A DNA stretch of 64,000 bases from Salinisphaera orenii subsp. orenii MK-B5 (GCF_003788635.1 NZ_AYKH01000034.1:62001-126000), one strand, 5' to 3'. Positions 44,800 to 54,352 are shown, counted from the first letter of the stretch. Program-made: numbers and translations. Notes: generated from the sequence alone by a model not told the origin.

Positions 44800-46624
44800 G
44801 GTCGTTCGCCTTTGCTTGCTGGTCTGCGATATAGGCGCGCCAGCCGCCGTATTCGGTCACGTCGCGCGCGGTGTCGGCGGCCCAGCCCTCACAGATGAAA
44901 CTCTTGACCTCGCGCCCGTCGGCCAGCGTCAGCGTGCCGATGCCCAGCGGCGCCGAGATGAGGGCGACGAACGAGCCGAAGGCCGTCACCGGCACGTCCC
45001 ACAGCTCGACCTCGATCGCGGCGCCGCCGCCGGCGGGTTCGCGGATCAGGCCCGGTTTGGGCGGCGTGGTGCCGGCAAGCGCGAGCAGTCGGTATTCAGG
45101 CGCGGTCGTGGTCTGTTCCACGAACCGCGCGTCGCGTTCGGTGAGCTGCCCGTTCAGCGGCATGCCCCGCAGGTGCGCGCCGACCACCGCGAGCCGGATG
45201 TGATCCGGCGGCGGTTCCGGCGACGCGACGTTCGGAATCGCGTCGGCGGGCCGGTCGCTGTTGCCCAGCGGCCAGCGCCGGTGGTTCTGCCAGTCGCGGC
45301 CGAGCGCGGCGAGACGCGCGTCCTGCCAGGCCGGGGCGATCAGGGTGATGCCGGCCGGCAGGCCGTCGTCGCGAAAGCCGCCGGGCAGGGCGAGCGCGCA
45401 GCAGTCGAGCAGGTTCACGAAATTGGTGTAGGTGCCGAGGCGGCTGTTGCGTTCGATCGGCTCGGCCGCGATCTCGGCCTGGCTGTATATCGTCGGTGCC
45501 GTCGGCACGATCAGGGCGTCGATCGGCGCGAACGCCGCGTCGGCCGCGCGCCGCAGCTCGGCGAGGCGGTATTCGGCGCGAAACGCATCGACCGCGCGGG
45601 GTGCGCGGCCCGCGGAAATGATCTCGGCGACGGCGGGGTCCGCGTCGGCCGGGTGGGTGTCGATGAATTCGCCGACCGCGGCGTAGCGCTCGGCGATCCA
45701 CGGCCCCTGGTAGAGCAGGGCGGCGGCCTCGGCGAACGGCGCATAGTCGATCGTCACGATCTCGGCGCCGAGCGCGCGCCAGTCGGCGACGGCGGCTTCG
45801 AAGGCTTTCTGTGCGCGCGCATCGCCGAAGAATTCCGGCGAATCCGGCACGCCAAGCCGCCAGTGTGTCGTCGTCCCCGGTACCGCGGCCGCCGGCGCGG
45901 GGCGCGGTCGGGCATAGGCGTCGGCGGGATCGAAGTCGATCAGCACGTCGGCGACGCGGTCCGCGTCGTCGACCGTGAGCGTGAACAGCGACACGCAGTC
46001 CAGCGTCCGGCAGGCGGGCACCACGCCGCGGGTGCTGATCGCGCCGCAGGTGGCCTTGAGGCCGACGATGTTGTTGAAGCCCGCCGGCACCCGCCCCGAT
46101 CCGGCGGTATCGGTGCCGAGCGCGAAGGGCACCTGGCCGAGGGCCACGACCACCGCCGAGCCCGAACTGGAGCCGCCGCTGATCATGCGCTCGTCGAAGG
46201 CGTTGGGCACTGCGCCGAAGGGCGAGCGCGTGCCCACGAGGCCGGTGGCGAACTGGTCGAGGTTGGTCTTGCCGATCAGCACGGCCCCGGCCGCCTGCAG
46301 GCAGGTGACCGCGTGGGCGCTGGTTTCCGGGGTGTAGGCGAAGGCCGGGCAGCCGGCGGTCGTCGGCAGGCCGGCGACATCGATGTTGTCCTTGACCGCG
46401 AACGGCACGCCGTAGAGCGGCAGGCGATCGATATCGCCGTCGACGGCGGCCAGGCGCTCGCCCAACGCGGCGAGCTGGCCCGCCAGATGGCTCTCGTCCG
46501 CGACGCATATCCAGGCGCTGTCGTCGGCCGCGATGGCACGGCGCAGTGCCGTCAGGTGTGTCTCGGGCGTCGCGTCACCGCTGCGGTAGTCGGCGAGCCA
46601 GTGTTCAACGGTGAGTGGCGGCAT
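44792..46624 (-). CDS. atzF: Allophanate hydrolase
   Basis: This enzyme hydrolyses allophanate to ammonia and CO2, completing ATP-dependent urea breakdown. Residues 1-450 are an amidase-signature domain with the Ser-cisSer-Lys triad Lys78 (AVKDNID), Ser152 (GGSSSGSA) and Ser176 (TAGSGRVPA), at the spacings seen in AtzF. The C-terminal domain (about 480-610: HIRLAVVGAHLRGMPLNGQL, LISAPLGIGTLTLADG) is the family-specific allophanate hydrolase domain. At 610 residues it is full length. It is the first gene of the operon and its stop overlaps the urea carboxylase start by eight bases. Confidence 0.94.
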   Translation of the reverse strand: MPPLTVEHWLADYRSGDATPETHLTALRRAIAADDSAWICVADESHLAGQLAALGERLAAVDGDIDRLPLYGVPFAVKDNIDVAGLPTTAGCPAFAYTPETSAHAVTCLQAAGAVLIGKTNLDQFATGLVGTRSPFGAVPNAFDERMISGGSSSGSAVVVALGQVPFALGTDTAGSGRVPAGFNNIVGLKATCGAISTRGVVPACRTLDCVSLFTLTVDDADRVADVLIDFDPADAYARPRPAPAAAVPGTTTHWRLGVPDSPEFFGDARAQKAFEAAVADWRALGAEIVTIDYAPFAEAAALLYQGPWIAERYAAVGEFIDTHPADADPAVAEIISAGRAPRAVDAFRAEYRLAELRRAADAAFAPIDALIVPTAPTIYSQAEIAAEPIERNSRLGTYTNFVNLLDCCALALPGGFRDDGLPAGITLIAPAWQDARLAALGRDWQNHRRWPLGNSDRPADAIPNVASPEPPPDHIRLAVVGAHLRGMPLNGQLTERDARFVEQTTTAPEYRLLALAGTTPPKPGLIREPAGGGAAIEVELWDVPVTAFGSFVALISAPLGIGTLTLADGREVKSFICEGWAADTARDVTEYGGWRAYIADQQAKANDHG

Positions 46625-46640
46625 CGGTCTGCATACGAGG

Positions 46641-46650
46641 ATGTATACAA
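46641..46650 (-). promoter_or_regulatory. GntR-type operator at the urea operon start
   Basis: TTGTATACAT (minus strand) contains a perfect TGTATACA palindrome, close to operators of FCD-type GntR regulators (T-GTNNNAC-A). It lies 17 bases before the atzF start and covers the predicted transcription start of the sigma-54 promoter, a repressing position. Confidence 0.55.
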
Positions 46651-46655
46651 CGACT

Positions 46656-46673
46656 GAAGCAAGCGCTGTGCCA
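46656..46673 (-). promoter_or_regulatory. Sigma-54 (-24/-12) promoter of the urea operon
   Basis: Minus-strand TGGCACAGCGCTTGCTTC carries GG (46672-46671) and GC (46660-46659) with exactly ten bases between, matching TGGCAC-N5-TTGC fully. The start would fall near 46647, about 23 bases before the atzF ATG. Urea use is commonly under NtrC/sigma-54 nitrogen control, which this would provide. Confidence 0.75.
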
Positions 46674-46754
46674 CATCGATCTCAAAGCCAAAGAACGTCG
46701 ATCCGGCCCCGCTGTGGGCCCTGTCGTGCGGCCTCGGGTGGCATCGGCTGCGTT

Positions 46755-46778
46755 CTCGTGGTGCAGATGCCTCACGAG
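46755..46778. promoter_or_regulatory. Inverted repeat upstream of the urea promoter, possible activator site
   Basis: CTCGTG and CACGAG arms lie 12 bases apart, about 85-105 bases upstream of the -24 element, the usual enhancer distance. It is not a good match to the standard NtrC site, so assignment is open. Confidence 0.25.
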
Positions 46779-46978
46779 GGTGCGGCGCGCGGGCCCGGGC
46801 GACGCCGCCGCCCGAGACGAGCCCGGAGCGTCGGGCCACGCCGGTCGATGCGCCCTCTGGCGGCCGGAAACGTGTACCGGAAACGGCCGGATGTATCGCG
46901 GGTATTGCAACTCCGCGGCGACTGGCCGATATATCTCTTCAATGGCGCACTCAACGACGCCGCGAGGCGATATGTCGC

Positions 46979-47455
46979 GTGGAAACGCCCACTCTGAAAA
47001 TTGAAATCGCCTGTTGGCACGATCGCGAACGCCCCGCGACCGGTCGGCGCCTGTTGGTCGGCGAACCCGAAGCGGCCGGTCTCAACCGGGCCGGCTACGA
47101 CGCGCGCATGGCCGCGCTTGCGCCGGCGCCCTCGATCTGGGCCGATGACGCCGAGCCGAACGTCCTGATGCGTCGCTACGAGCTTCAGCTCGATCGCATG
47201 CCCGCCTCGGTGTTCGGTGCCCTAACCGGCCTCGCGCAAGAGCCGGGGCTGGTCCTGCTCGTCGAACGGGCCTGGATCGGCAACGTGCTGGCGCGTTATC
47301 TGCGCGACTGGGCCGCGCGTACCCCGCGCATGGAGCGGCGGATGAACCGGGCCTGGCAGCAGTCCCGCCACGCCGCCCAGGTCGTGTTCGACGCCATCGA
47401 TCCGTCGCCCGACTCGGCGCCGCCGACGCGTGGCGACGGTGATCAACGCTCCTGA
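46979..47455 (+). CDS. Hypothetical protein
   Basis: This is a 158-residue protein starting at GTG with a weak GAGG upstream. Coherent, protein-like sequence includes TLKIEIACWHDRERPATGR, then VLMRRYELQLDRMPASVFGA and VERAWIGNVLARYLRDWAAR, suggesting a mixed alpha/beta fold without membrane segments. I recognise no family. It is divergent from the urea operon with a gap of about 350 bases that holds the urea promoter. Confidence 0.55.
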   Translation: METPTLKIEIACWHDRERPATGRRLLVGEPEAAGLNRAGYDARMAALAPAPSIWADDAEPNVLMRRYELQLDRMPASVFGALTGLAQEPGLVLLVERAWIGNVLARYLRDWAARTPRMERRMNRAWQQSRHAAQVVFDAIDPSPDSAPPTRGDGDQRS

Positions 47456-48296
47456 AAACGCTAGGCGAACGCCGGGCGAGCGTCTTGTGGGCTGCCGTAC
47501 GTCGCGTCCTTCAAGGCCCGAGCTATCGATCGCCGCGCGCCGCGATCGAGCTGTGCGACGGCGCAGGGGGACAAGAAGAATGGTTCATGGGGGCCGATCC
47601 GGAAGACATGAGCGCCCATGAAATTCACAAGGTGCGGCCACCCCGCGTTGTCGCGTGCGGGTGCCGAGGTGAGGGCGCGGTGCGCACGACGCCTCGTTCT
47701 GCCGTCCCAAAGTGCCGGGCGCGGGCTCGCATGACGTGTTGGCCGCGCCCGGCTCGGGCGGCCCGACCGCCGGGCTCTTGGCGCACGCGATATGGGCCCG
47801 GACGACAGGCGCCGTGGCCGGACGATGTCGCCGCGTGGGGCGAGCACGACGTGCATGTCGCAGCCCCGGCCCCGCCTCGCCAACCCGTGAGGCGTGTTGG
47901 CGATATCGCCGCTTGTCGCGCGGTGCGGGTCTCCGGGACCTGAAACCGGCGCCTATCGGGGCAGGTGGGGTAGACCGCCCGCCGTTGCGCGACGGGCACG
48001 GCGGATACCGGTCGGCGGAAGGCGTGAGCCGTGGCGCCGACTGCGCCCGCACGATTTGGCCTACGGTGGGCAGCAGTCGTGGCCGCGCGAATCGCACCGC
48101 CGTCGACGGCGATGACGAGTCGGGTGTCGAGCGTCCATGCGGCCACGCGGCGGGCGTGTCGCGCCGCGGGACAGAGAAATCGGCCCCGTTGGGCGTCGGC
48201 TCGACGGCGATGTCCAGAGCGCGTCGCGACCAGGGCCGGCACCACCGCTTGGCCGGAGCACGGCCCGGGTGGCCGCGCGATGCGTATCGCCGGATT
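47456..48296. other. Intergenic region, no convincing gene
   Basis: These are 841 GC-rich bases. A minus-strand frame ending at 47461 has a coherent C-terminal part (NFMGAHVFRIGPHEPFFLSP, RSIARALKDATYGS), but its N-terminal half is Arg/Pro-rich and no start or family supports it. Other frames read as antisense-like Arg/Ala/Pro sequence. No RNA gene or repeat array was seen. Confidence 0.35.
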
Positions 48297-48758
48297 CTAG
48301 AAGATGCCGGCCTCGAGACCCGCGGCGAGCGTCAGCCCCAGCTCCTCGCACTGGGTCTCGAAGGCGTCATCGAAGGCGCCGCGGCAGATCAGCGGATCGC
48401 ACACCGCCTTCCAGCGCAGGCCGGTGGTGATGCTGGCCACCGCGCGTTGCGTGCCCGTGCCGTCGCGGCCGGCGCGCACGTACAGGGCGTAGGGCAGCGC
48501 CTCGGTGTGGTCGATGCATTCGTAGTAGATGCGGTCGAAGAAATCCTTGAGTGCGCCGCTCATGTACCCGAGGTTCTCCGGCGTGCCGAGCACGACGGCG
48601 TCCGCTGCCAGCACGTCGTCGGCGCCGGCCTCAAGCGGCGCGATCCACTCGGCCTCGACCTCGGTGACGTCCGGATGGCGCGCCCCGCGCAGCACGGCCT
48701 CGGCCAGGCGGCGGGTATTCGGGGAGGGGGCGTGGGCGACGATCAGCAGGCGTTTCAT
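48297..48758 (-). CDS. Flavodoxin-like NAD(P)H-dependent FMN protein
   Basis: This is a 153-residue flavodoxin-fold protein. The N-terminal phosphate-binding loop is LIVAHAPSPNTRRLAEAV (about 5-22). A second segment, VVLGTPENLGYMSGALKDFF (about 55-74), matches the NADPH-dependent FMN reductase/WrbA-like families. It likely shuttles electrons between FMN and NAD(P)H or a quinone. Partner and role are unknown. It is a single minus-strand gene. Confidence 0.82.
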   Translation of the reverse strand: MKRLLIVAHAPSPNTRRLAEAVLRGARHPDVTEVEAEWIAPLEAGADDVLAADAVVLGTPENLGYMSGALKDFFDRIYYECIDHTEALPYALYVRAGRDGTGTQRAVASITTGLRWKAVCDPLICRGAFDDAFETQCEELGLTLAAGLEAGIF

Positions 48759-49138
48759 GGCCTCAGTCTAGGGGCTGTCAGCACGTCATACGAGCGCCGC
48801 GTTGGCGAACGCACATCGTGTGCGGCAAGGCGTGAGTCGCCGGTCGTGGCGCGCCACGATCGAGACTGACAACGTCGCAGCGCGCCCACGGTTGTTATGA
48901 GCAGCCCAACAGGTCGGACCAAGTCCGGGGTGCACTCCAGACTTGTCGCACGCTGGCGCAGAGTGACTGCGCGGCGCGCACGACGCCGCGTCTTGCCGCC
49001 CATAATCAATTTTCAGGAAGCGCTTGGCTCGAAGTCGCATGAAACGTTGACAGGCTTCGACCGCCCGGGGCCAGGGCGATGGCGAGGCCGGGTCGTCCAT
49101 AACGAGAACGCCGCAGCTGCCTGTGTATCATTCAGGCC
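48759..49138. other. Divergent intergenic region before the LysR gene
   Basis: These 380 bases contain promoters for the divergent flavodoxin-like and LysR genes. I saw no convincing -35/-10 pair. Minus-strand frames across it were rejected for lack of family or start signal. Confidence 0.35.
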
Positions 49139-50074
49139 ATGAATATCCGTGACATCGACCTGAACCTGCTCGTCTTCCTCGATGCCCTGCTGCGCGAGAA
49201 GAGCGTGACCAAGGCCGCACTGGCCATGGACATCAGCCAACCGGCAATGAGCAATGCCCTGCGGCGGCTGCGCAAGCTGCTGGGCGATCCGGTGCTGGTG
49301 CGCACGGCGTCCGGCATGCAGCCCACCGCCCGCGCCGAGGCCCTGCGGCGGCCGGTGCGCAACGCGCTCTCCCAGATGGAGGCCGCGATCGCGCCCAACC
49401 GCGCCTTCGAGCCGGCCACCGCCGAACGCCTGTTCACCATTCTGATCACCGACTACGCCGCCTCGGTGCTGATGCCCCGGGTGGTCGGGGTGCTGGAGGA
49501 GGAGGCGCCCAACATCGCGCTCAATATCCTCTCCGCGGGCAGCGATGCCATCGACCAGGTCGAGCGCGGCGAGGCCGATTTTCTGGTCAACCGCTTCGGC
49601 AAGCTGCCGGCGAACTTCCACCAGCAGCGCCTGTGGAGCGACCGCATGGCCTGTCTCATCCGCAAGGACCATCCGGCGCTGCTGGCCGCCGGCGGCGAGC
49701 TGACGCTGGAGACGTTCCTGTCGGAGAAGCATATCCTGATCACCCAGACCGGGGTCGGTCTGAGCCGGATCGACGAGGTCCTGGCCGACGCCGGCCGCTC
49801 GCGGCGGATCAGCGTGCTCACCCGCCACTACCAGCTCCCGCGCGAGCTGGTCGCCAACAGCAACATGATCGTGGCACTCCCGGCGCGCATCGCCCGCTAC
49901 CAGGCCCGGCATCTCGGCTTGGCCGTGCTCGAGCCGCCCCTCAAGCTGCCGGCCTTCGACATCGGCATCGCCTGGGGCGCGCTCGACCATCACGACGTTG
50001 CCCACCGCTGGTTGCGCGAACGCATCGTCACCATCGCGCGCGAGGCACTCCAGCAGGGCCCGCACCACGCCTGA
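49139..50074 (+). CDS. LysR-family transcriptional regulator (NodD-like)
   Basis: This is a 311-residue regulator. The N-terminal winged helix reads LNLLVFLDALLREKSVTKAA and MDISQPAMSNALRRLRKLLG. The substrate domain (about 95-305) starts RLFTILITDYAASVLMPRVV, a pattern of the NodD/PcpR-like branch. It precedes, on the same strand, a catabolic cluster of SDR, acyl-CoA dehydrogenase, acyl-CoA synthetase and ABC transporter genes, which it may control with the transported acid or its CoA ester as inducer. A gap of about 400 bases separates them. Confidence 0.9.
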   Translation: MNIRDIDLNLLVFLDALLREKSVTKAALAMDISQPAMSNALRRLRKLLGDPVLVRTASGMQPTARAEALRRPVRNALSQMEAAIAPNRAFEPATAERLFTILITDYAASVLMPRVVGVLEEEAPNIALNILSAGSDAIDQVERGEADFLVNRFGKLPANFHQQRLWSDRMACLIRKDHPALLAAGGELTLETFLSEKHILITQTGVGLSRIDEVLADAGRSRRISVLTRHYQLPRELVANSNMIVALPARIARYQARHLGLAVLEPPLKLPAFDIGIAWGALDHHDVAHRWLRERIVTIAREALQQGPHHA

Positions 50075-50480
50075 CGGCTGCGGTGGTCGACGGCTGTGGC
50101 GGCAGCCGGCCGCGCGTGCGGCGCGGGCCCGTGCCGGGTCGCCGCGGCACGGCGGTACGTCGAATGGGAGGCCATACGCGGTGGGGCAGGCCGATGAGGG
50201 CCGGGCGGCCGGTCGCGGCTTCGTTCGCGGTAGCGCCGACACGACGCCGTCGGACCGGCTGCTGTACGCGAGGGCGCGGGACGCGTCGGCAGGCAATCGC
50301 CTGCAGCGGATCGCGGATGCCCGAACCATCGTGCGGGCGCTTTCAGTCGGGCCGTCCGGAAGCGATCGACGGCGGCAGCGCATGAAGGCAGCGTTGGTCT
50401 GAGACCTTGGTCGCAGGGATGCGCTTTCGTGATTGTAAATTTCGAGCGTTCGCTATATTTTTAATCCGAGGAGGAAACGC
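50075..50480 (+). other. Intergenic region with promoter of the SDR/acyl-CoA cluster
   Basis: The first 350 bases are GC-rich without a gene. The last 50 turn AT-rich and hold a possible promoter, TTGTAA (50433-50438) and TATATT (50454-50459), with a short 15-base spacer. A very strong GAGGAGG ribosome-binding site (50468-50474) then precedes the SDR ATG. The sub-optimal spacer fits an activator-dependent promoter such as one served by LysR. Confidence 0.45.
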
Positions 50481-51260
50481 ATGACCGACAGCCCCAACGA
50501 ACGATTCGATCTCACTGGCCGCGTGGCCCTGATCACCGGCGCCGGCGGCGGCCTGGGCGCCGGCTTTGCCGAAGCGCTCGCCGCGGCCGGCGCCCGGACC
50601 GTGCTGTGCGCACGCCGCGAAGGCCCGCTCGAGGCGGTCGCCGAACGCATCCGAGCTGCGGGCGGCGAGGCGGCCGTGATCCCGATGGACGTGGCCGACA
50701 GCGGCTCGGTCGCGGCCGGCTTCGACGCCGCCGAGGCGCAGTTCGGCACTGTCGACGTGGCGGTCTGCAACGCCGGCATCGCGATGGCGGGATTCGCCAT
50801 GGACATGCCCGAGGCGGACTGGCTCAAGACCATCGAGGTCAATCTCAACGGCTGCTGGCGCGTCGCCATGGAGACCGGCCGGCGCCTGCGCGCCGCCGAG
50901 AAGTCCGGCAGCGTGATCAACATCAGCTCGATTCTGGGCCACCGCGTGGCCGCCGCGGTCGCTCCCTATGCGGCGTCCAAGGGCGCGCTGGAACAGCTCA
51001 CGCGCAGCCTGGCGCTGGAATGGGCGCGCTACGGCATCCGCGTGAACGCGATCGCACCGGGCTATATCGCCACCGATCTCAACCGCGAGTTCTTCGAGAG
51101 CGAGCCGGGGCAGAAGATGATCAAGCGCATTCCGCAGAAGCGCCTCGGCGACGTCGACGACCTGGTCGGCGCGCTGCTGCTGCTGGCCTCGGACGCCGGG
51201 CGCTACATGACCGGCTCGACCATCGCCGTCGACGGCGGCCATCTGCAATCCTCGCTTTAG
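50481..51260 (+). CDS. Short-chain dehydrogenase/reductase
   Basis: This is a 259-residue classical SDR. The cofactor motif is TGAGGGLG (19-26), with CARR after the second strand suggesting NADP preference. NAG lies near 97-99. The catalytic Ser150 (NISSILG), Tyr163 and Lys167 (YAASK) are present, and the end GDVDDLVGALLLLASD is typical. In a cluster with acyl-CoA dehydrogenase and synthetase it may act as a 3-hydroxyacyl-CoA dehydrogenase or on a hydroxy acid. The next gene begins ten bases later. Confidence 0.9.
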   Translation: MTDSPNERFDLTGRVALITGAGGGLGAGFAEALAAAGARTVLCARREGPLEAVAERIRAAGGEAAVIPMDVADSGSVAAGFDAAEAQFGTVDVAVCNAGIAMAGFAMDMPEADWLKTIEVNLNGCWRVAMETGRRLRAAEKSGSVINISSILGHRVAAAVAPYAASKGALEQLTRSLALEWARYGIRVNAIAPGYIATDLNREFFESEPGQKMIKRIPQKRLGDVDDLVGALLLLASDAGRYMTGSTIAVDGGHLQSSL

Positions 51261-51270
51261 GACGCATTCC

Positions 51271-52467
51271 ATGGACTTCAGCCTTCCCGCCGAGATCGAG
51301 GACTATCGCCAGCGCATCCGCGCTTTCGTGGAGGCCGAGCTGATCCCGCTCGAGGCGGACCCGGCGAACTACGACGCCCACGAGAACATCGCCCCCGACG
51401 TGCTCGAGCGCATGAAGGCCAAGGCGAAGGACGCCGGCCTGTGGTCGCTGCAGATGCCGCGCGCCCGCGGTGGGCAGGGGCTGTCGATCGTGGGCATGGC
51501 CGCCTGCTACGAGGAGATGAACCGTTCGATCTTCGGGCCGGTGGTGTTCAATTCGGCCGCGCCCGACGACGGCAACATGATCGTGCTGGAGCGTGTCGGC
51601 ACCGAGGCGCAGAAGGCGTGGTTCCTGCAGCCGATCGTCGACGGCGAGGTGCGTTCGTCGTTCGCGATGACCGAACCGCCGCCCGGCGCGGGTTCCGATC
51701 CGACCGCGATGCGCACTACCGCCACGCGCGACGGCGACGACTGGGTCATCCACGGCCACAAGCACTACATCACCGGCGCGGGCGTGGCCAAACACTTCAT
51801 CCTCATCGCGCGCACGTCGGAGGACACCCGCAAGGGCCTGACCGCATTCCTGTTCCACGCCGACGATCCGGGCTGGGAGATCGTGCGCCGCATCCCGATC
51901 ATGGGTCCGGAGGAGCACGGCGGGCACTGCGAGATCCGCTTCGACGGCCTGCGCATTCCCGACCGCAATCGGCTGATGGCGGTCGGCGACGGGCTGAAGG
52001 TCACCCAGATCCGCCTGGGCACGGCGCGGCTGACGCATTGCATGCGCTGGCTGGGGCTGGCGCGGCGGTCGATGGAGATCGCGGCCGATTATGTCGCCGA
52101 GCGCGAGGCCTTCGGCGTGCGCCTGGCCGATCGCGAGGGCGTGCAGGGCATGCTCGGCGACGCCGCGATGGCGATCCAGACCGGGCGCCTGCTGACCATG
52201 CACGCGGCGTGGCAGCTCGACCAGGGCAGCTTCGCGCGCAAGGAGGTCTCGATGGCCAAGGTCAACGTGTCCGAAACGCTGCACCAGGCGGTGGATACGG
52301 CCATTCAGCTCAACGGTGCGCGCGGCTATTCCAAAGACACGGTGCTGGAATGGATCTATCGCTACGCGCGCCAGGCGCGGCTGGTCGACGGCGCATCGGA
52401 GGTGCACAAGATGGTGTTTTCGCGCACATTGATGAGCGAGGGCGCCGACTTCTGGCGCTGGGACTGA
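51271..52467 (+). CDS. Acyl-CoA dehydrogenase
   Basis: This is a 398-residue flavoenzyme of the acyl-CoA dehydrogenase family, close to the CaiA/FadE10-like or ACAD10/11 C-terminal type. Signature stretches are FAMTEPPPGAGSDPTAMRTT (substrate/FAD region, about 130-150), DWVIHGHKHYITGA and AIQLNGARGYSKDTVLEWIY near the C-terminus. It introduces a 2,3-double bond into an acyl-CoA. Its neighbours would make the CoA ester and act on the later hydroxy or keto intermediate. Confidence 0.92.
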   Translation: MDFSLPAEIEDYRQRIRAFVEAELIPLEADPANYDAHENIAPDVLERMKAKAKDAGLWSLQMPRARGGQGLSIVGMAACYEEMNRSIFGPVVFNSAAPDDGNMIVLERVGTEAQKAWFLQPIVDGEVRSSFAMTEPPPGAGSDPTAMRTTATRDGDDWVIHGHKHYITGAGVAKHFILIARTSEDTRKGLTAFLFHADDPGWEIVRRIPIMGPEEHGGHCEIRFDGLRIPDRNRLMAVGDGLKVTQIRLGTARLTHCMRWLGLARRSMEIAADYVAEREAFGVRLADREGVQGMLGDAAMAIQTGRLLTMHAAWQLDQGSFARKEVSMAKVNVSETLHQAVDTAIQLNGARGYSKDTVLEWIYRYARQARLVDGASEVHKMVFSRTLMSEGADFWRWD

Positions 52468-52572
52468 TGCCGGCGACGCGCAGGACATAGCAGGACAGCC
52501 CGGCGGTACCGCGCCGCCAGAACGCGCGGGCCGCCTTGTTCGACAGGACAGGGCCTTTTCGGAGGAGATCCC

Positions 52573-54180
52573 ATGGCACAGGCCGACTACGAGCAGCTGG
52601 CGCGCAATCCGGCGAACCATTCGCCGCTCACGCCCGTGAGCTTTCTCAAGCGCTCGGCTTATATCTATCCCGAGCGCACGGCGGTCATCGACAGCGACGT
52701 CACGCTCACCTACCGGGCGTTCGACGAGCGCTGTCGGCGGCTGGCCAGCGCGCTGTCCGAACGCGGCGTCGACAAGGGCGACACGGTCGCGGTGCTCTGT
52801 CGCAACACCCACGAGATGCTCGAGGCCCGCTACGCGATCCCGATGCTCGGCGCGGTGATGAACCCGATCAACACGCGGCTCGACGCGGCCACCATCGCTT
52901 TCATCCTCGAGCACGGCGACGCGAAGCTGCTGATCTGCGACCACGCCTTCGGCAAGGAGGCCGGCCCCGCGCTGGAGCGCCTCGACACGCCGCCCGAGAC
53001 GGTCGTGGTCAGCAGCCACCACGGTGCGACCGGCGAACTCTACGGCGAACCGTATGAAGACCTGATCGCGGACGGCGACGCCGCCTTCGACTGGGACAAG
53101 GTCGCCGACGAGTGGGACGCGCTCACGTTGCTCTATACCTCCGGCACCACGGGCGATCCGAAGGGCGTGGTCTATCACCACCGCGGCGGTTATCTGGCGG
53201 CCATGAGCAACGCCATGGCCTTCAACATGACCGCCGATTCGGTCTATCTGTGGACCCTGCCGATGTTCCACTGCGACGGCTGGGGCTATGTCTGGTCGGT
53301 GACGGCGGCCGGCGCGACCCACGTGTGCCTGGACCGGATCGATTCGGATCTCATCCACCAGCGCATCGAAGCGTTCGGCGTGACCCACATGTGCGGCGCG
53401 CCCATCGTGCTGAATACGCTGCTCGGCGATTTCGACGCCCGCGGCATCACGCTGAGCGCACCCGCGGCGTTCGCGCTCGGCGGCGCGGCGCCGCCGGCCA
53501 CCGTGATCCGCAAGGCCCAGGAGATCGGCTTCGACATCACCCATCTCTACGGGCTGACCGAAACCTACGGCCCGTCGGCGCTGTGTGTCTGGCAGCCGGA
53601 ATGGTCCGAACTCGAGATCGATGCGCTGGCCGGGCGCATGGCCCGCCAGGGTGTGGCCAATTTCGCCATCGACGACTTCACCGTGCTCGACGTCGACGGC
53701 ACTCCCGTGCCCCACGACGGCGAGACCATCGGCGAGATCTGCATTCGCGGCAACACCGTCATGGCCGGCTATCTCAAGAATCCGTCCAAGACGGACGAGG
53801 CTTTCGCCGACGGCTGGTTCCATTCCGGCGATCTGGCCGTGACCCATGCGGACGGCTATATCGAGATCAAGGACCGCGCCAAGGACATCATCATCTCGGG
53901 CGGGGAGAACATCTCCAGCCTCGAGATCGAGGAGGTGCTCTACCGCCACGAGGCGGTGGTCGAGGCCGCGGTGGTCGCCCAGCCGGACGACAAATGGGGC
54001 GAGACCCCCTGCGCCTTCGTGACTCTGCGCGCCGACGCGGCGCTCGACGAGCGCGCGCTCATCGATTTCTGCCGCGAGCATATGGCCCACTTCAAGGCGC
54101 CCAAGCGCGTGGTCTTCGGCGAGCTGCCCAAGACCGCGACCGGCAAGATCCGCAAGAACGTGCTGCGCGAGCAGCTCTGA
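52573..54180 (+). CDS. AMP-forming acyl-CoA synthetase
   Basis: This is a 535-residue member of the ANL superfamily that activates a carboxylic acid with ATP and CoA. The P-loop is LLYTSGTTGDPKGVVYHHRG (about 187-206). GLTETYGPS (about 325-333) is the A5 motif. GWFHSGDLAVTHADGY and KDRAKDIIISGGENIS cover the hinge, and PKTATGKIRKN holds the catalytic Lys near the C-terminus. Sequence style resembles medium-chain or methylmercaptopropionate-type ligases. A GGAGG site precedes the ATG. The substrate may be the acid imported by the adjacent ABC system. Confidence 0.92.
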   Translation: MAQADYEQLARNPANHSPLTPVSFLKRSAYIYPERTAVIDSDVTLTYRAFDERCRRLASALSERGVDKGDTVAVLCRNTHEMLEARYAIPMLGAVMNPINTRLDAATIAFILEHGDAKLLICDHAFGKEAGPALERLDTPPETVVVSSHHGATGELYGEPYEDLIADGDAAFDWDKVADEWDALTLLYTSGTTGDPKGVVYHHRGGYLAAMSNAMAFNMTADSVYLWTLPMFHCDGWGYVWSVTAAGATHVCLDRIDSDLIHQRIEAFGVTHMCGAPIVLNTLLGDFDARGITLSAPAAFALGGAAPPATVIRKAQEIGFDITHLYGLTETYGPSALCVWQPEWSELEIDALAGRMARQGVANFAIDDFTVLDVDGTPVPHDGETIGEICIRGNTVMAGYLKNPSKTDEAFADGWFHSGDLAVTHADGYIEIKDRAKDIIISGGENISSLEIEEVLYRHEAVVEAAVVAQPDDKWGETPCAFVTLRADAALDERALIDFCREHMAHFKAPKRVVFGELPKTATGKIRKNVLREQL

Positions 54181-54352
54181 GGGGCGTCTGCGACGAATGG
54201 ACGGCCCATGAACGCGCATCGATGCGCTAAAGGTGGAACCGCGACGCCCACCGCGAGATAGACGGGGCGTCGCGCCGGAACACATCGGCCGATCGCCCGC
54301 GGCGGATGTGCAACAGAAAACATCAACGGGTGCGCAACGAGGAGAAAACGAC

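Noticed and set aside
46625-46990. Guanidine-I (ykkC) riboswitch upstream of the urea operon
   Set aside because: Expected because urea carboxylase genes are often controlled this way. The leader is only about 20 bases by the sigma-54 start and I could not find the conserved guanidine-I loops further upstream.
47461-47883. Minus-strand frame of 140 codons containing VAQLDRG
   Set aside because: This phrase is typical of spurious frames over tRNA genes, so I looked for a tRNA fold and found none; there is no family match, and the N-terminal half is Arg/Pro-rich.
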